Assembly (NCBI GenBank): GCA_025359625.1
Contig: JANYFT010000055.1
Span: forward strand, 1 to 34,231
Reading direction: 5' to 3'
DNA from: Ferruginibacter sp.
GTDB taxonomy: Bacteria > Bacteroidota > Bacteroidia > Chitinophagales > Chitinophagaceae
DNA length: 34,231 nt
Under the pieces are notes generated by a model. It saw only the letters and a program-made list of their open reading frames with translations. It ran no database searches and was not told the origin of the DNA. This document shows positions 1 through 9,522 of this stretch, piece after piece (positions within the stretch are counted from its first letter, which is position 1; each line of letters starts with the position of its first letter). Both the position numbers and the translations under genes were made by a program.

Positions 1-22
1 AAGGAAGGGGTTGGGGGTGAGG
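1..22 (+). repeat. G-rich intergenic repeat, copy A
   Basis: The first bases of the window carry a G-rich stretch, GGAAGGGGTTGGGGGTGAGG, which closely matches the right half of the hairpin repeat at 3401–3422. The two copies are in the same orientation and flank the RND transporter gene. The left part of this copy, which would hold the other hairpin arm, is outside the window. The rest of 23–150 is an AT-rich leader with short imperfect inverted repeats (around 103–123 and 124–135) and no coding sequence. Confidence 0.6.
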
Positions 23-150
23 TCCTTTTTTAAACTACCCCAGAGCCCCCAAAAAGCCAACATAACATCATCTAAAAACATCATCCAAATAGTACTCCTG
101 AAACTCCTCTTTTATGAGGGAGTAAGGAATACCTTTTTCAAACATTTCTT

Positions 151-3100
151 ATGTTCCAAAAATTTATAGAACGCCCGGTACTTTCCACAGTGATCTCTAT
201 CCTGTTAGTATTGCTCGGCATCGTCTCCTTATTTTCGTTGCCCATTACACAGTTTCCGGATATTGCGCCACCGGCGGTGCAGGTAACAGCAGCCTATCCC
301 GGTGCCAGTGCCGAAGTAGTGGCCCGTTCCGTAGCAACTCCATTGGAAGAAGCCATCAATGGCGTGGAGAACATGACCTACATGACCTCCAACAGCAACA
401 ATGATGGTACTATGACGCTGAGTGTATTTTTTAAATCAGGTACTGATCCTGACATCGCTTCGGTGAATGTACAGAACCGGGTGGCCAAGGCCAACAGCCT
501 GATTCCGGTAGAGGTTTTGCAAGCCGGGCTCAGCACTCAAAAGCAACAGAACAGCATCATCATGGCCATTGCCCTGTACAGTAAAGACAGTGCGTATGAC
601 GAAGCTTTTTTACAGAACTATGCCAGGATAAACATTGTGCCTGAAATACAAAGGGTACACGGTGTAGGACAAGCCACCATCTTTGGTTCAAAAGATTATG
701 CCATGCGTATCTGGTTAAAACCCGATCGGTTGGCGGCGTATAATTTATCTGCACAGGAAGTACTGGCGGCCATTAAAGAACAAAACCTGGAAGCAGCCCC
801 CGGCAAGTTTGGCGAAGGCAGCAAAGCGGCTTTTGAATACGTGATCAAATACAAAGGCAAGCTTAATAAGAATGAAGATTATGAAAACATAATCCTCAAA
901 AGCAACAATGATGGCTCGGCTATAAAACTGAAAGACATTGCCAGGGTAGAGTTTGGTTCCTTTAGTTATACAGCGGATGCCAAAGTAGACAAAGGTCCTT
1001 CAACCGGCATACTCATTTATCAAACGGCAGGTTCCAACGCCAACGATATCCTGACAGAAGTAAACAGCATTATGGAAGGTGTAAAAAAGAATTTACCAAA
1101 AGGCATCAACACATTTGTGCCCTATTCTTCCAAGGAATTTTTAGATGCCTCTATTGATAAAGTAAAACACACGCTGATAGAAGCATTCATTCTCGTGTTT
1201 ATTGTAGTGTTTATTTTTCTGCAAGATTTTCGTTCTACGCTGATTCCCGCTATTGCAGTACCGGTGGCTATTTTAGGTACCTTCTTCTTTATGCAGTTGT
1301 TTGGTTTTACCATCAACCTGCTTACTTTATTTGCATTGATACTGGCCATCGGTATCGTGGTAGATGATGCCATTGTAGTGGTGGAAGCCGTGCATACCAA
1401 AATGGAAAACGAAAATTTACCGGCCAGGGAAGCTACCATCAAAAGCATGGGTGAAATTTCCGGTGCCATCATCTCCATCACCCTGGTAATGGCCGCAGTG
1501 TTTGTACCCGTTGGATTTATGAAAGGTCCGGCTGGTATTTTTTATAAACAGTTTGGTTTTACTCTGGGTATCGCCATTTTAATTTCTGCCTTAAATGCAT
1601 TGACATTAAGCCCTGCTTTAGCTGCTTTGTTTTTAAAGAACAATCACCAGCCCGGCGAAAAACCCAAAGGCTTTAAAGACAAATTTTTCGGAGCCTTCAA
1701 TGCAGGCTTTACCAACCTTACCAACCGCTACAGCAACAGCCTTAAATTTTTAATAAAAACAAAATGGATCGCCCTGGCTGGTCTTGTCATCATCACCATC
1801 AGTACGGTGTTATTGGTAAAGCAAACACCCACCGGCTTTATCCCGACAGAAGACCAGAGTATCTTTTTGTATTCGCTCAACATGCCTGCCGGTGCATCTT
1901 TGGAAAGAACGAAGAAAGTAGTGGAAAGAGTAGACAGTATTATTGCTACTGTAGAAGCAGTTGAAAAATCTTATAGTGTGGCAGGGATGAACATCATTAC
2001 CAATGCTACCAGCCCTATCAGTGCACTGGCTTTTGTAAAATTAAAGAAGCCCGGCACAAGAGGTAAAATAGAGGACATCAATAAAATACTTGGCGAGGTA
2101 AATCAAAAACTATCCATTATCTCGGCCGCAGACCTGTTCACTTTCACCTTACCAACAGTACAGGGTTTTGGTAACACCAATGGTTTTGAAGTGTTGCTGC
2201 AGGACAGGAATGGCGGCAAGCTGGAAGACCTGAGCAGCACCGCTTATGGCTTTATCGGCGAACTGATGAAACGCAAAGAGATCATGTATGCCTTCACCAC
2301 TTTCAATACCGGCAATCCCCAATACAAAGTAAATATTGATGAAGGCAAAGCCAAACAATTGGGTGTTTCAGTGAGTGATCTGTTGCAAACATTGCAGGTT
2401 TATTATGGCAGTTACCAGGCATCAGATTTCAACCGTTTTGGTAAACAATACAAAGTGATCATGCAATCAGACATTGCCTACCGTGTTGACCCATCAACCC
2501 TGAATGATGTAAATGTAAAGAACAATGCAGGGCAGATGATACCGGTAAAAACACTTATCAATTTAGAGAAAGTATACGGTCCTGAAACAGTAACAAGAAA
2601 CAATCTTTTTAATGCAGTTACCATCAACGGTATTCCCAAACCGGGTTACAGTTCAGGCGAGGCATTGAAAGCAGTAGAAGAAGTAGCAGCCAATTATCTG
2701 CCCCGTGGGTACGCATACGAATGGAGCGGCCTTACAAGAGAAGAACAACAGGCAGGTTCACAAACCGGCTTGATATTTATCATGTCGCTGGTATTTGTGT
2801 ACTTTCTTTTAGCAGCACAATACGAAAGTTATATCCTTCCGCTCGCAGTTATTTTATCAGTACCCACGGGACTGTTAGGCGTATTCGCTTTCATCAACCT
2901 GGCAGGTATAGAAAACAATATTTATGTACAGGTTGGTTTGATTATGTTGATAGGGTTACTGGCAAAAAATGCCATCCTGATTATAGAGTATGCGGTACAA
3001 AGAAGAAAAGCAGGGCTCACCATTGTAGCCTCCGCCTTAGAAGCAGCAAGATTAAGGTTGCGCCCCATACTCATGACATCCTTCGCATTCATTGCAGGCT

Positions 3101-3315
3101 TAATACCATTGGTAAGAGCCACCGGCGCATCGGCCATGGGCAACCGTTCCATCGGTACCGGTGCAGTCGGTGGTATGCTAACCGGCGTATTACTCGGCAT
3201 CTTCATAATCCCCGTTTTGTTCGTGGTTTTCCAATCCTTACAAGAAAGGGTAGTCAGTAAAAAGACAGTAACAAAAGAATCACCGACCACAGAAGTAACA
3301 CCGGCAATAGGATAA
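151..3315 (+). CDS. RND family multidrug efflux pump, inner-membrane subunit (HAE1/AcrB type)
   Basis: This is the proton-driven inner-membrane pump of a tripartite exporter that expels drugs or other amphiphiles from the periplasm or outer leaflet. The 1054-residue length is typical of AcrB/MexB. The N-terminus (FQKFIERPVLS) and the first periplasmic loop (FPDIAPPAVQV) are classic for the family. The proton-relay pair of TM4 is present as D405-D406 in GIVVDDAIVVVE, and the TM10 lysine is K939 in GLLAKNAILIIEYA. It should have twelve membrane segments with two large periplasmic loops. The outer-membrane channel gene follows 278 bases downstream; the usual adaptor (membrane-fusion) gene is not in the window and probably lies just left of it. 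The substrate cannot be told from sequence. The start ATG lies at the beginning of the conserved family N-terminus. Confidence 0.96.
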   Translation: MFQKFIERPVLSTVISILLVLLGIVSLFSLPITQFPDIAPPAVQVTAAYPGASAEVVARSVATPLEEAINGVENMTYMTSNSNNDGTMTLSVFFKSGTDPDIASVNVQNRVAKANSLIPVEVLQAGLSTQKQQNSIIMAIALYSKDSAYDEAFLQNYARINIVPEIQRVHGVGQATIFGSKDYAMRIWLKPDRLAAYNLSAQEVLAAIKEQNLEAAPGKFGEGSKAAFEYVIKYKGKLNKNEDYENIILKSNNDGSAIKLKDIARVEFGSFSYTADAKVDKGPSTGILIYQTAGSNANDILTEVNSIMEGVKKNLPKGINTFVPYSSKEFLDASIDKVKHTLIEAFILVFIVVFIFLQDFRSTLIPAIAVPVAILGTFFFMQLFGFTINLLTLFALILAIGIVVDDAIVVVEAVHTKMENENLPAREATIKSMGEISGAIISITLVMAAVFVPVGFMKGPAGIFYKQFGFTLGIAILISALNALTLSPALAALFLKNNHQPGEKPKGFKDKFFGAFNAGFTNLTNRYSNSLKFLIKTKWIALAGLVIITISTVLLVKQTPTGFIPTEDQSIFLYSLNMPAGASLERTKKVVERVDSIIATVEAVEKSYSVAGMNIITNATSPISALAFVKLKKPGTRGKIEDINKILGEVNQKLSIISAADLFTFTLPTVQGFGNTNGFEVLLQDRNGGKLEDLSSTAYGFIGELMKRKEIMYAFTTFNTGNPQYKVNIDEGKAKQLGVSVSDLLQTLQVYYGSYQASDFNRFGKQYKVIMQSDIAYRVDPSTLNDVNVKNNAGQMIPVKTLINLEKVYGPETVTRNNLFNAVTINGIPKPGYSSGEALKAVEEVAANYLPRGYAYEWSGLTREEQQAGSQTGLIFIMSLVFVYFLLAAQYESYILPLAVILSVPTGLLGVFAFINLAGIENNIYVQVGLIMLIGLLAKNAILIIEYAVQRRKAGLTIVASALEAARLRLRPILMTSFAFIAGLIPLVRATGASAMGNRSIGTGAVGGMLTGVLLGIFIIPVLFVVFQSLQERVVSKKTVTKESPTTEVTPAIG

Positions 3316-3389
3316 ATATAAAAGAAACAAAAATGAAAAGTAAGCGAAACCCAACAACAAAAAGAGCTAAAAAGTAGTGGGGTCAAAAG

Positions 3390-3423
3390 CCCCTCTCCTA
3401 AAGGAGAGGGGTTGGGGTGAGGT
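3390..3423 (+). repeat. Hairpin repeat, copy B, between RND pump and channel genes
   Basis: CCCCTCTCCT (3390–3399) and AGGAGAGGGG (3402–3411) form a perfect 10-bp stem with an AA loop, followed by TTGGGGTGAGG. The right part (3401–3422) repeats copy A at 1–22. Hairpins of this style are scattered between genes in many Bacteroidota genomes. It sits between two genes of one operon, so it may act as a partial terminator or an mRNA-stability element. No T-run follows, so complete termination is unlikely. The remainder of 3316–3593 shows no gene. Confidence 0.75.
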
Positions 3424-3593
3424 TAAAGCAACATTGAAGTAAGCTAAAACATAGCAAATATTTAAAAATCTTTTTAACCAAACCAAGTACTACTATCAGC
3501 TTCACAGGCGTCGCACTCTTGTACAACATCAAATAACGGAGCAACCAAAAGTCATACTCTACCAGAACAAAAGCGCATAAAATAAAAAATATC

Positions 3594-5006
3594 ATGAACA
3601 AGATTTTAAAAACATACCTCCCGATACTTACACTACTGGTATTGGCATCCTGCAAACTGTCAAAAGACATTTCGTTGCTAACCGCAACAGCACCAGCTAC
3701 TTTCAGGAACGCTGAAAATGTAGACACCGCCAGCATTGCCACCATACAGTGGAAAACATTTTTTACAGATGCAGTTTTGCAAAACCTTATTGACAGTGCC
3801 ATCATCAATAACTACGATATGCAGGTAGCCGTGAAAAATATTGAGGCGGCACAATTAATTGTAAAGCAAACAAAGCTGGGATATTTACCCACCGCAAACT
3901 TGCAGGCAGGAGCCAGCATCAACCGTCCATCAGACAATAGTTTGAACGGATTGAGCTTAAGCCAGTTTCTCGGCAAATCGTATGTGGAAGATTACAGTGT
4001 AAGCCTGGCTCTTTCCTGGGAAGCAGATATCTGGGGCAAAATAAAAAACCAAAAAGCAAAAGCGGTAGCAGGCTACCTGCAAACAACAGAAGCAAAAAAA
4101 GCAATACAAACAAACCTCGTGGCGTATGTAGCCAAAGGGTATTACAACCTGCTGATGCTGGATGCACAGTTGCTCATCGCTAATAAAAACTTGTTGCTGA
4201 ACGACAGCACCCTGCGTATCATCAAACTGCAATTCAATGCCGGGCAGGTAACCGCCCTGGGCGTACAACAGGCGGAAGCACAACGCCTCGTAGCAGTGCA
4301 ATTAATTCCCCTGCTGCAACAGAATATCACCATCCAGGAGAATGCCCTGAGTGTTTTAACAGCTGTAGCACCGGCTGCCATCCAACGCAACAGCGCCATC
4401 AGCAATATCGCATTCACCAATAATTTAGCTGCAGGTGTTCCATCCGGTTTGGTAAGCAACAGGCCTGATGTTAAGAGTTACGAACTGGCACTCACCATTG
4501 CCAATGCCAACACCGGCATTGCAAAGGCCAACATGTATCCATCACTCTCTATCACCGCAACCGGTGGTGTAAATGCTTTCAAGGCAAGCAACTGGTTCAA
4601 CATACCGGCCTCTTTATTTGGAACAGTAGTGGGCGGCATCACACAACCCTTGTTTCAACGCAAGCAATTAAAAACACAATACGAACTGGCAAAAGTAGAC
4701 AGGGAAAAAACAGTGATCCAGTTCCGCCAATCGGTACTAATTGCGGTAGGTGAAGTATCGGATGCGCTGGTAAAAACAGAGAAGCTGAAAGAACAGGAAA
4801 CCATTGCCACTACAAGGGTGAACACCTTGCAACAAGCCATCTCTAATGCAGACCTGTTGTTTAAAAATGGTATGGCAACTTACCTGGAAGTGATCACCGC
4901 ACAAAGCAATACACTACTGGGCGAACTGGAACTGGCAGCGCTTAAAAAAGACCAGCTCAACGCAGTGGTAGAATTGTACCGGGCCCTGGGTGGCGGATGG
5001 AAATAA
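3594..5006 (+). CDS. Outer-membrane efflux lipoprotein (TolC/OprM, NodT family)
   Basis: This protein forms the outer-membrane channel of the tripartite exporter whose pump is encoded directly upstream. At 470 residues it has the usual length of OprM-like channels. The N-terminus is a lipoprotein signal ending in the lipobox LASC, with the acylated cysteine at residue 20. The body carries the duplicated OEP pattern of long helices, with alanine- and glutamine-rich coiled segments such as NIEAAQLIVKQTKLGYLP and the NRPDV turn (SNRPDVKSYELALTIANANT) characteristic of the NodT family. A C-terminal helical repeat ends in VELYRALGGGWK, a standard family ending. Confidence in the family is high; the exported substrate is unknown. 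Confidence 0.94.
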   Translation: MNKILKTYLPILTLLVLASCKLSKDISLLTATAPATFRNAENVDTASIATIQWKTFFTDAVLQNLIDSAIINNYDMQVAVKNIEAAQLIVKQTKLGYLPTANLQAGASINRPSDNSLNGLSLSQFLGKSYVEDYSVSLALSWEADIWGKIKNQKAKAVAGYLQTTEAKKAIQTNLVAYVAKGYYNLLMLDAQLLIANKNLLLNDSTLRIIKLQFNAGQVTALGVQQAEAQRLVAVQLIPLLQQNITIQENALSVLTAVAPAAIQRNSAISNIAFTNNLAAGVPSGLVSNRPDVKSYELALTIANANTGIAKANMYPSLSITATGGVNAFKASNWFNIPASLFGTVVGGITQPLFQRKQLKTQYELAKVDREKTVIQFRQSVLIAVGEVSDALVKTEKLKEQETIATTRVNTLQQAISNADLLFKNGMATYLEVITAQSNTLLGELELAALKKDQLNAVVELYRALGGGWK

Positions 5007-5048
5007 CAACAACACAATTTTAAATATTCATTTATAAAAACAACAATC

Positions 5049-5798
5049 ATGTCAAAATTAAAAAATAAAGTAGCCATTATAACAGGTGCTTCCAAAGGAA
5101 TTGGTGCCGGTATTGCAAAAGCTTATGGTACTGAAGGTGCATCCGTTGTAGTTAATTATGCTTCTGATAAAGAAGGCGCCAACAGGGTGGTAAATGAAAT
5201 TGTTGCCAACGGCGGCAAGGCATTGGCTGTGCAGGGAAGTGTTGCAGTAGCAGCAGATGTAAAACGTTTATTCGCAGAAACAAAAGCTGCTTATGGACAG
5301 GTAGACATCCTGGTAAACAATGCCGGAGTATTTAAATTTGAGGGTTTGGAAGCTGTTACAGAAGAAGAGTTTCACAGACAGTTCAACATCAATGTGCTGG
5401 GTACTATTCTCGCCACACAACAGGCCGTATCAGACTTTGGCGATAATGGCGGCAGTATCATCAACATCAGTTCTGTAGTCAGCAGTAACCCTCCTGCTTA
5501 TTCTGTTGTGTACTCAGCAACCAAAGGAGCAGTGGATACCATTGCAGTTGCCTTGTCAAAAGAACTGGGCAATAAAAAGATACGGTTTAACACCATTGCG
5601 CCGGGTGGCGTTGAAACAGAAGGTACACATACTGCCGGTTTCATCGGTAGCGATTTTGAAACACAAATAATAGCAGGAACTCCATTGGGCAGGATAGGCC
5701 AGCCGGATGATATTGCAAAGGTGGCAGTGTTCCTTGCTTCGGATGATGCAGGATGGGTGAACGGAGAAAAGATCAATGTATCTGGTGGGTCAAGATAA
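5049..5798 (+). CDS. Short-chain dehydrogenase/reductase (SDR), 3-oxoacyl-ACP reductase-like
   Basis: This is a cytoplasmic NAD(P)(H)-dependent oxidoreductase of the classical SDR family, 249 residues, the normal length. The cofactor motif TGASKGIG is at residues 12–19 and NNAG at 90–93. The catalytic triad is complete: S142, Y155 and K159 (YSATK). The C-terminal PGGVET and GEKINVSGGSR segments are typical of FabG-like members, but so many SDRs share them that the substrate (ketone, aldehyde or acyl thioester) cannot be assigned. It begins 42 bases after the efflux channel gene on the same strand and a strong terminator follows, so it is probably the last gene of the efflux operon. A detoxifying role alongside export is possible but is only inference. 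Confidence 0.9.
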   Translation: MSKLKNKVAIITGASKGIGAGIAKAYGTEGASVVVNYASDKEGANRVVNEIVANGGKALAVQGSVAVAADVKRLFAETKAAYGQVDILVNNAGVFKFEGLEAVTEEEFHRQFNINVLGTILATQQAVSDFGDNGGSIINISSVVSSNPPAYSVVYSATKGAVDTIAVALSKELGNKKIRFNTIAPGGVETEGTHTAGFIGSDFETQIIAGTPLGRIGQPDDIAKVAVFLASDDAGWVNGEKINVSGGSR

Positions 5799-5821
5799 TA
5801 ACACAGCAGTAAATTTATCCG

Positions 5822-5868
5822 GTAAAACTTCTTGCTAATCAGCAGAAGTTTTACTTACCATTTTTCTT
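5822..5868 (+). terminator. Rho-independent terminator after the efflux/SDR operon
   Basis: GTAAAACTTC (5822–5831) pairs perfectly with GAAGTTTTAC (5845–5854). A further TGC/GCA pairing follows past one bulged T, with a six-base loop TAATCA. A T-rich run follows (around 5861–5870). It lies 24 bases after the SDR stop codon. Confidence 0.78.
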
Positions 5869-5962
5869 TTTAATAAAAACACTTCCATTAAAAAAATTAA
5901 TGAATGGGAATTATTCTGGGAACGGGGTGATGGGTAAATGGTAGAAAATAAAAAAACAAGTG

Positions 5963-8509
5963 ATGAAAGATTTTAAAAAAATAATGCTCCCGGTGATGAT
6001 TTTATTATCAGCAGCAACAAGCAATATTATCACTGCACAAACAGTGGTAAAGGGAACCATAACAAATACTGCAACACATCAGCGGATGGCTTTTGTGAGT
6101 GTTTATTTTAAAGGTGGCAAAGGGGTAGCAAGCGGTGAAGACGGTACCTATTTATTGTCAACCATCAATAGTAAACTAACCACTATTGAATTTTCTTATG
6201 GCGGTTATAAAAAAATAAGCAAGCAGGTAGTGCCTGGTGAAACAGTAACGCTGGATATAGCAATGGAACAGCCTGTGATGAATGAAGTAGTGATTAAAAC
6301 CAAAAGAGGCAGGTACAGCAACAAGGACAATCCTGCGGTGGAACTGATAAGAAAAGTAATAGACAACAAAGACAACAACAGGATGAGTGCGTATGATTTT
6401 GTGCAGTACCAGCAATACGAAAAAATGGAATTGTCTTTGACCAACAAGCCGGAGAAATTAATGAAGAACAGGTTCCTGAAAAATTATGTATTCATTTTAG
6501 ATAACCAGGATACTGATAAGGTGCAGGGCAAAGCATTGGTGCCGGTTTACCTGGAAGAAACCTTATCAGATAAATATTTCCGCAAAAATCCTGACAAACA
6601 AAAAACATTTATCACCGGCCAAAAGAAAGTAAATTTTGGTGAGTTTGTTGACAACAACGGCATCAGCAGTTATATAAATAAGTTGTACGCAGATATTGAT
6701 GTGTATGATAATAATATTACCATTCTTACCAACCAGTTCCTGAGCCCGGTGGCCAATGCAGCACCCATCTTCTACAGATTCTACATCAGGGACACGGTAA
6801 AAGAAGATGGCATACAACTGATTCGTTTAAATTTTATGCCCCGCAATACCAGCGACCTTTTATTTAAGGGAACGCTGTACATTACGCTTGATGGAAATTA
6901 TGCGGTACAAAAACTAAATATGGCTGTTAGCAAAAATGCCAACCTTAACTGGACAAGGGGATTACACATTAAACAGGATTTCGAAAAAGGACTTGATGGC
7001 AGGTATCATCTTTCCATGAGCAACATGCTCGCTGAATTTGCATTGAGTAAAAATGCAGCCGGCGGTATCATGGGAGAGCGTACTGTTTCTTTTAAAAACT
7101 TTGTGGTGAACCAACCTGCACCAGATAGTATTTACAAAAGAAAAGAGTTGGCTTTGGGTGATGAAGTTCCTGCTGTAACTGATAGCTTCTGGTCATTGAA
7201 CAGGCATCAGCCGCTTACTGCCATTGAGGCAAAAGTGTACAGCAACATAGATAGTTTGCAGCACATGAAATCATACCGGCGATTTATGGATATTGCCACG
7301 CTGGTACTGGCAGACTATAAATCTTTTGGCGGTTATGAAGTGGGCCCCTTAAATGCTTTTTACAGTTTTAATCCAGTGGAAGGTTTTCGGTTAAGGGCCG
7401 GTGGCAGATCAACGCCGAAATTCAGCAAGCGCATCTATCTTGAAAATTACCTGGCCTATGGATTTAAGGACCAGAAGACAAAATATTTTCTCTCAACTGC
7501 GTACTCGCTAAACAAGAAATCAATTTATACCTTCCCGATGAATTATATAAAACTGAGCTACCAGTACGATACAAAAATTCCCGGCCAGGAATTACAGTTT
7601 GTGCAGGAAGATAATTTTTTATTGAGTTTTAAAAGAGGCGACAATGATAAATTTTTATACAACAACATTTTCAAAGCAGAATATGTACGGGAGTTTGGCA
7701 AAAACATTTCGTACACAGTTGCATTTAAAAACTGGCAACAATCACCCGCTGGTGCCATTACTTTTGATAAGACAGAGAATCATGAAGCGGTAAGTGTGAA
7801 GGATATTACAACTACCGAATTATCAGCAGAACTCCGCTGGGCACCCAATGAACAATTTTACCAGGGCAAAGTGTACCGCATTCCGATCTTTAATAAATAT
7901 CCAATTTTTAAGTTGCGGTACATCGCAGGCATCAAAGGCTTGTTCAACAGCGAATACAATTACCATAACTTAAACCTGAATGTTTTTAAAAGGGTTTACT
8001 TCTCCCAGTTTGGTTATGCAGATTTATCTGCCGAAGGCGGTTATATTTTTGGCAAGCTGCCTTTTCCTTTGCTCACCATTCACCGGGCCAATCAAACCTA
8101 TGCTTACCAGCTTAATTCTTTTAACCTGATGAATGCGCTGGAATTTATCAGCGATCACTATGCCTCGGCAAATATGGATTATTATTTCAACGGTTTTATC
8201 TTAAATAAAATTCCGCTGGTGAAAAAATTAAAACTTCGGGAAGTGGCGAGTGTAAAGGTTTTGTACGGTGGCGTAAGGGATCAAAACAATCCATCTACGC
8301 TGCAATCCTATCTTGATTTTCCTAAAAATAATTCTACTGGCACGGCCTCTACTTTTGCCTTAAACAGTAAGCCTTATGTAGAAGTAAGTGTGGGCCTTGC
8401 CAATATTTTTAAATTGTTCAGGGTCGACCTGGTGAAGCGATTGACTTATCTTGATAACCCTGAAGTTTCTCAATGGGGAATAAGGACAAGGGTAAAATTT
8501 GATTTTTAA
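5963..8509 (+). CDS. DUF5686 family outer-membrane protein with carboxypeptidase-like regulatory domain
   Basis: This is an 848-residue exported protein. A signal peptide covers about residues 1–26 (ending NIITAQ). A carboxypeptidase-regulatory-like beta-sandwich domain follows at about 27–105 (VVKGTITNTATHQRMAFVSV...), with the pattern typical of N-terminal domains in Bacteroidota outer-membrane proteins. The long remainder is rich in aromatic residues and alternating hydrophobic strands and ends in RTRVKFDF, with a C-terminal aromatic residue as in beta-barrels. This architecture matches the DUF5686 family. There is no TonB plug domain and no SusD partner nearby, so it is not a standard SusC. 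Function is unknown. I chose the ATG at 5963; the adjacent in-frame GTG at 5960 is less likely. It is separated from the efflux operon by a terminator and appears monocistronic, ending convergently with the methyltransferase gene. Confidence 0.82.
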   Translation: MKDFKKIMLPVMILLSAATSNIITAQTVVKGTITNTATHQRMAFVSVYFKGGKGVASGEDGTYLLSTINSKLTTIEFSYGGYKKISKQVVPGETVTLDIAMEQPVMNEVVIKTKRGRYSNKDNPAVELIRKVIDNKDNNRMSAYDFVQYQQYEKMELSLTNKPEKLMKNRFLKNYVFILDNQDTDKVQGKALVPVYLEETLSDKYFRKNPDKQKTFITGQKKVNFGEFVDNNGISSYINKLYADIDVYDNNITILTNQFLSPVANAAPIFYRFYIRDTVKEDGIQLIRLNFMPRNTSDLLFKGTLYITLDGNYAVQKLNMAVSKNANLNWTRGLHIKQDFEKGLDGRYHLSMSNMLAEFALSKNAAGGIMGERTVSFKNFVVNQPAPDSIYKRKELALGDEVPAVTDSFWSLNRHQPLTAIEAKVYSNIDSLQHMKSYRRFMDIATLVLADYKSFGGYEVGPLNAFYSFNPVEGFRLRAGGRSTPKFSKRIYLENYLAYGFKDQKTKYFLSTAYSLNKKSIYTFPMNYIKLSYQYDTKIPGQELQFVQEDNFLLSFKRGDNDKFLYNNIFKAEYVREFGKNISYTVAFKNWQQSPAGAITFDKTENHEAVSVKDITTTELSAELRWAPNEQFYQGKVYRIPIFNKYPIFKLRYIAGIKGLFNSEYNYHNLNLNVFKRVYFSQFGYADLSAEGGYIFGKLPFPLLTIHRANQTYAYQLNSFNLMNALEFISDHYASANMDYYFNGFILNKIPLVKKLKLREVASVKVLYGGVRDQNNPSTLQSYLDFPKNNSTGTASTFALNSKPYVEVSVGLANIFKLFRVDLVKRLTYLDNPEVSQWGIRTRVKFDF

Positions 8510-8631
8510 ACGGCAGGTATAAGATGATTGAAATTAGCAGCAGACGATAAAAAATTGTATGTTGCTGCAGTTTATAACTAAACCAATTGGACCCGGTTAA
8601 TAACAATCAACAATTGTTCAGTATAACAATT

Positions 8632-9366
8632 TCACCTTTTTTCATACAATAAAAAATGTTGAATTGGAAGAAAGTCTCCTTTATAATTTAATTGAAACCC
8701 ATTGGCCATCATCTCTTTGCTCACTTGTTCAACGGTAGTTTTATGCAATGCTTTAATGGGTACCGAAGGGTCTTCTCCACGATATTCAATCAATAATATT
8801 TTACCGGTGGGCTTTAGTGCTTTCCGGATAGCCTGCAACATTTCAGCAGGAAATTCCAGCTCATGATAAACATCTACCATTATTGCCAGGTCAATACTGT
8901 TGTCGGGCAGGTTGGGTGAAAGGGTGGTGCTTTTTACTATCTCCACAATGCTGTCTTTCAGTAGTGCTTTTTTATTTTTTAAGTAACGGATCATTTCATC
9001 CTGTATTTCTACAGCATATACTTTACCCTGAGGTACTTTGGCCGAAAGTTTAAAACTATAATAGCCGGTGCCGGCGCCAATATCAGCAACCACTCCATTC
9101 GCAGGCAGGCTTATTTTTTCAATTGCAAGATGGGTATTTTCTTCCTGGTTGCGGTCATCCCTTTCAAGCCACTCCCTACCCGAAGCGCCCATTACAAGAG
9201 CTATCTCCCTACCCATATAAAATTTACTAATGCCATCAGCAGAACCCTTGCGATAAGAGTATGCTGTATCTGCAACAAGTGCAGGATCTGTAGTTTTTTG
9301 CTGCGAATTGCATCTTGCAAAACAATGGCTGCAAAACAGGATGATAAAGACAACTTTTATTTTCAT
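8632..9366 (-). CDS. Exported class I SAM-dependent methyltransferase-like protein
   Basis: The 244-residue protein has a Rossmann-type methyltransferase fold. Motif I is VADIGAGTGYYS (about 93–104), with the acidic motif II end at E120 in VYAVEIQDE, a post-motif region LAIMVDVYHEL and a later LLIEYRGEDP strand. The segment before motif I (MGREIALVMGASGREWLERDDR...EE) is typical of a subfamily often annotated simply as methyltransferase. The first ~20 residues are strongly hydrophobic and end in FARCNS, like a signal peptide or poor lipobox, so the protein may be exported or lipid-anchored; S-adenosylmethionine is not expected outside the cytoplasm. The substrate is unknown. It ends convergently with the DUF5686 gene and is divergent from the S9 peptidase gene. 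Confidence 0.8.
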   Translation of the reverse strand: MKIKVVFIILFCSHCFARCNSQQKTTDPALVADTAYSYRKGSADGISKFYMGREIALVMGASGREWLERDDRNQEENTHLAIEKISLPANGVVADIGAGTGYYSFKLSAKVPQGKVYAVEIQDEMIRYLKNKKALLKDSIVEIVKSTTLSPNLPDNSIDLAIMVDVYHELEFPAEMLQAIRKALKPTGKILLIEYRGEDPSVPIKALHKTTVEQVSKEMMANGFQLNYKGDFLPIQHFLLYEKR

Positions 9367-9382
9367 GCCGGTGAATTTAATA

Positions 9383-9399
9383 ACAGTTATAATAACTGT
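9383..9399. promoter_or_regulatory. Perfect palindrome in a divergent intergenic region
   Basis: ACAGTTATAATAACTGT is a perfect 8-bp inverted repeat around one central base. It lies 17 bases upstream of the methyltransferase ATG and about 125 bases upstream of the divergently transcribed peptidase gene. The size and symmetry suit a dimeric repressor or activator site, but no regulator gene is adjacent. The function is inference. Confidence 0.4.
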
Positions 9400-9522
9400 A
9401 AAGCTGTAATTGTTTAATTAGCAGTAATAAATAACAGGTAGCCGTTTTTAAAGCTGATAAATAATTTCAATTATCGGGAGAAAGCAACTATTTTTAAAAT
9501 CAATTTACCAAAATTAATTCAA

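Noticed and set aside
2721..3260. 179-codon frame inside the RND pump gene
   Set aside because: A same-strand shadow in another frame of a highly conserved gene; no family resemblance.
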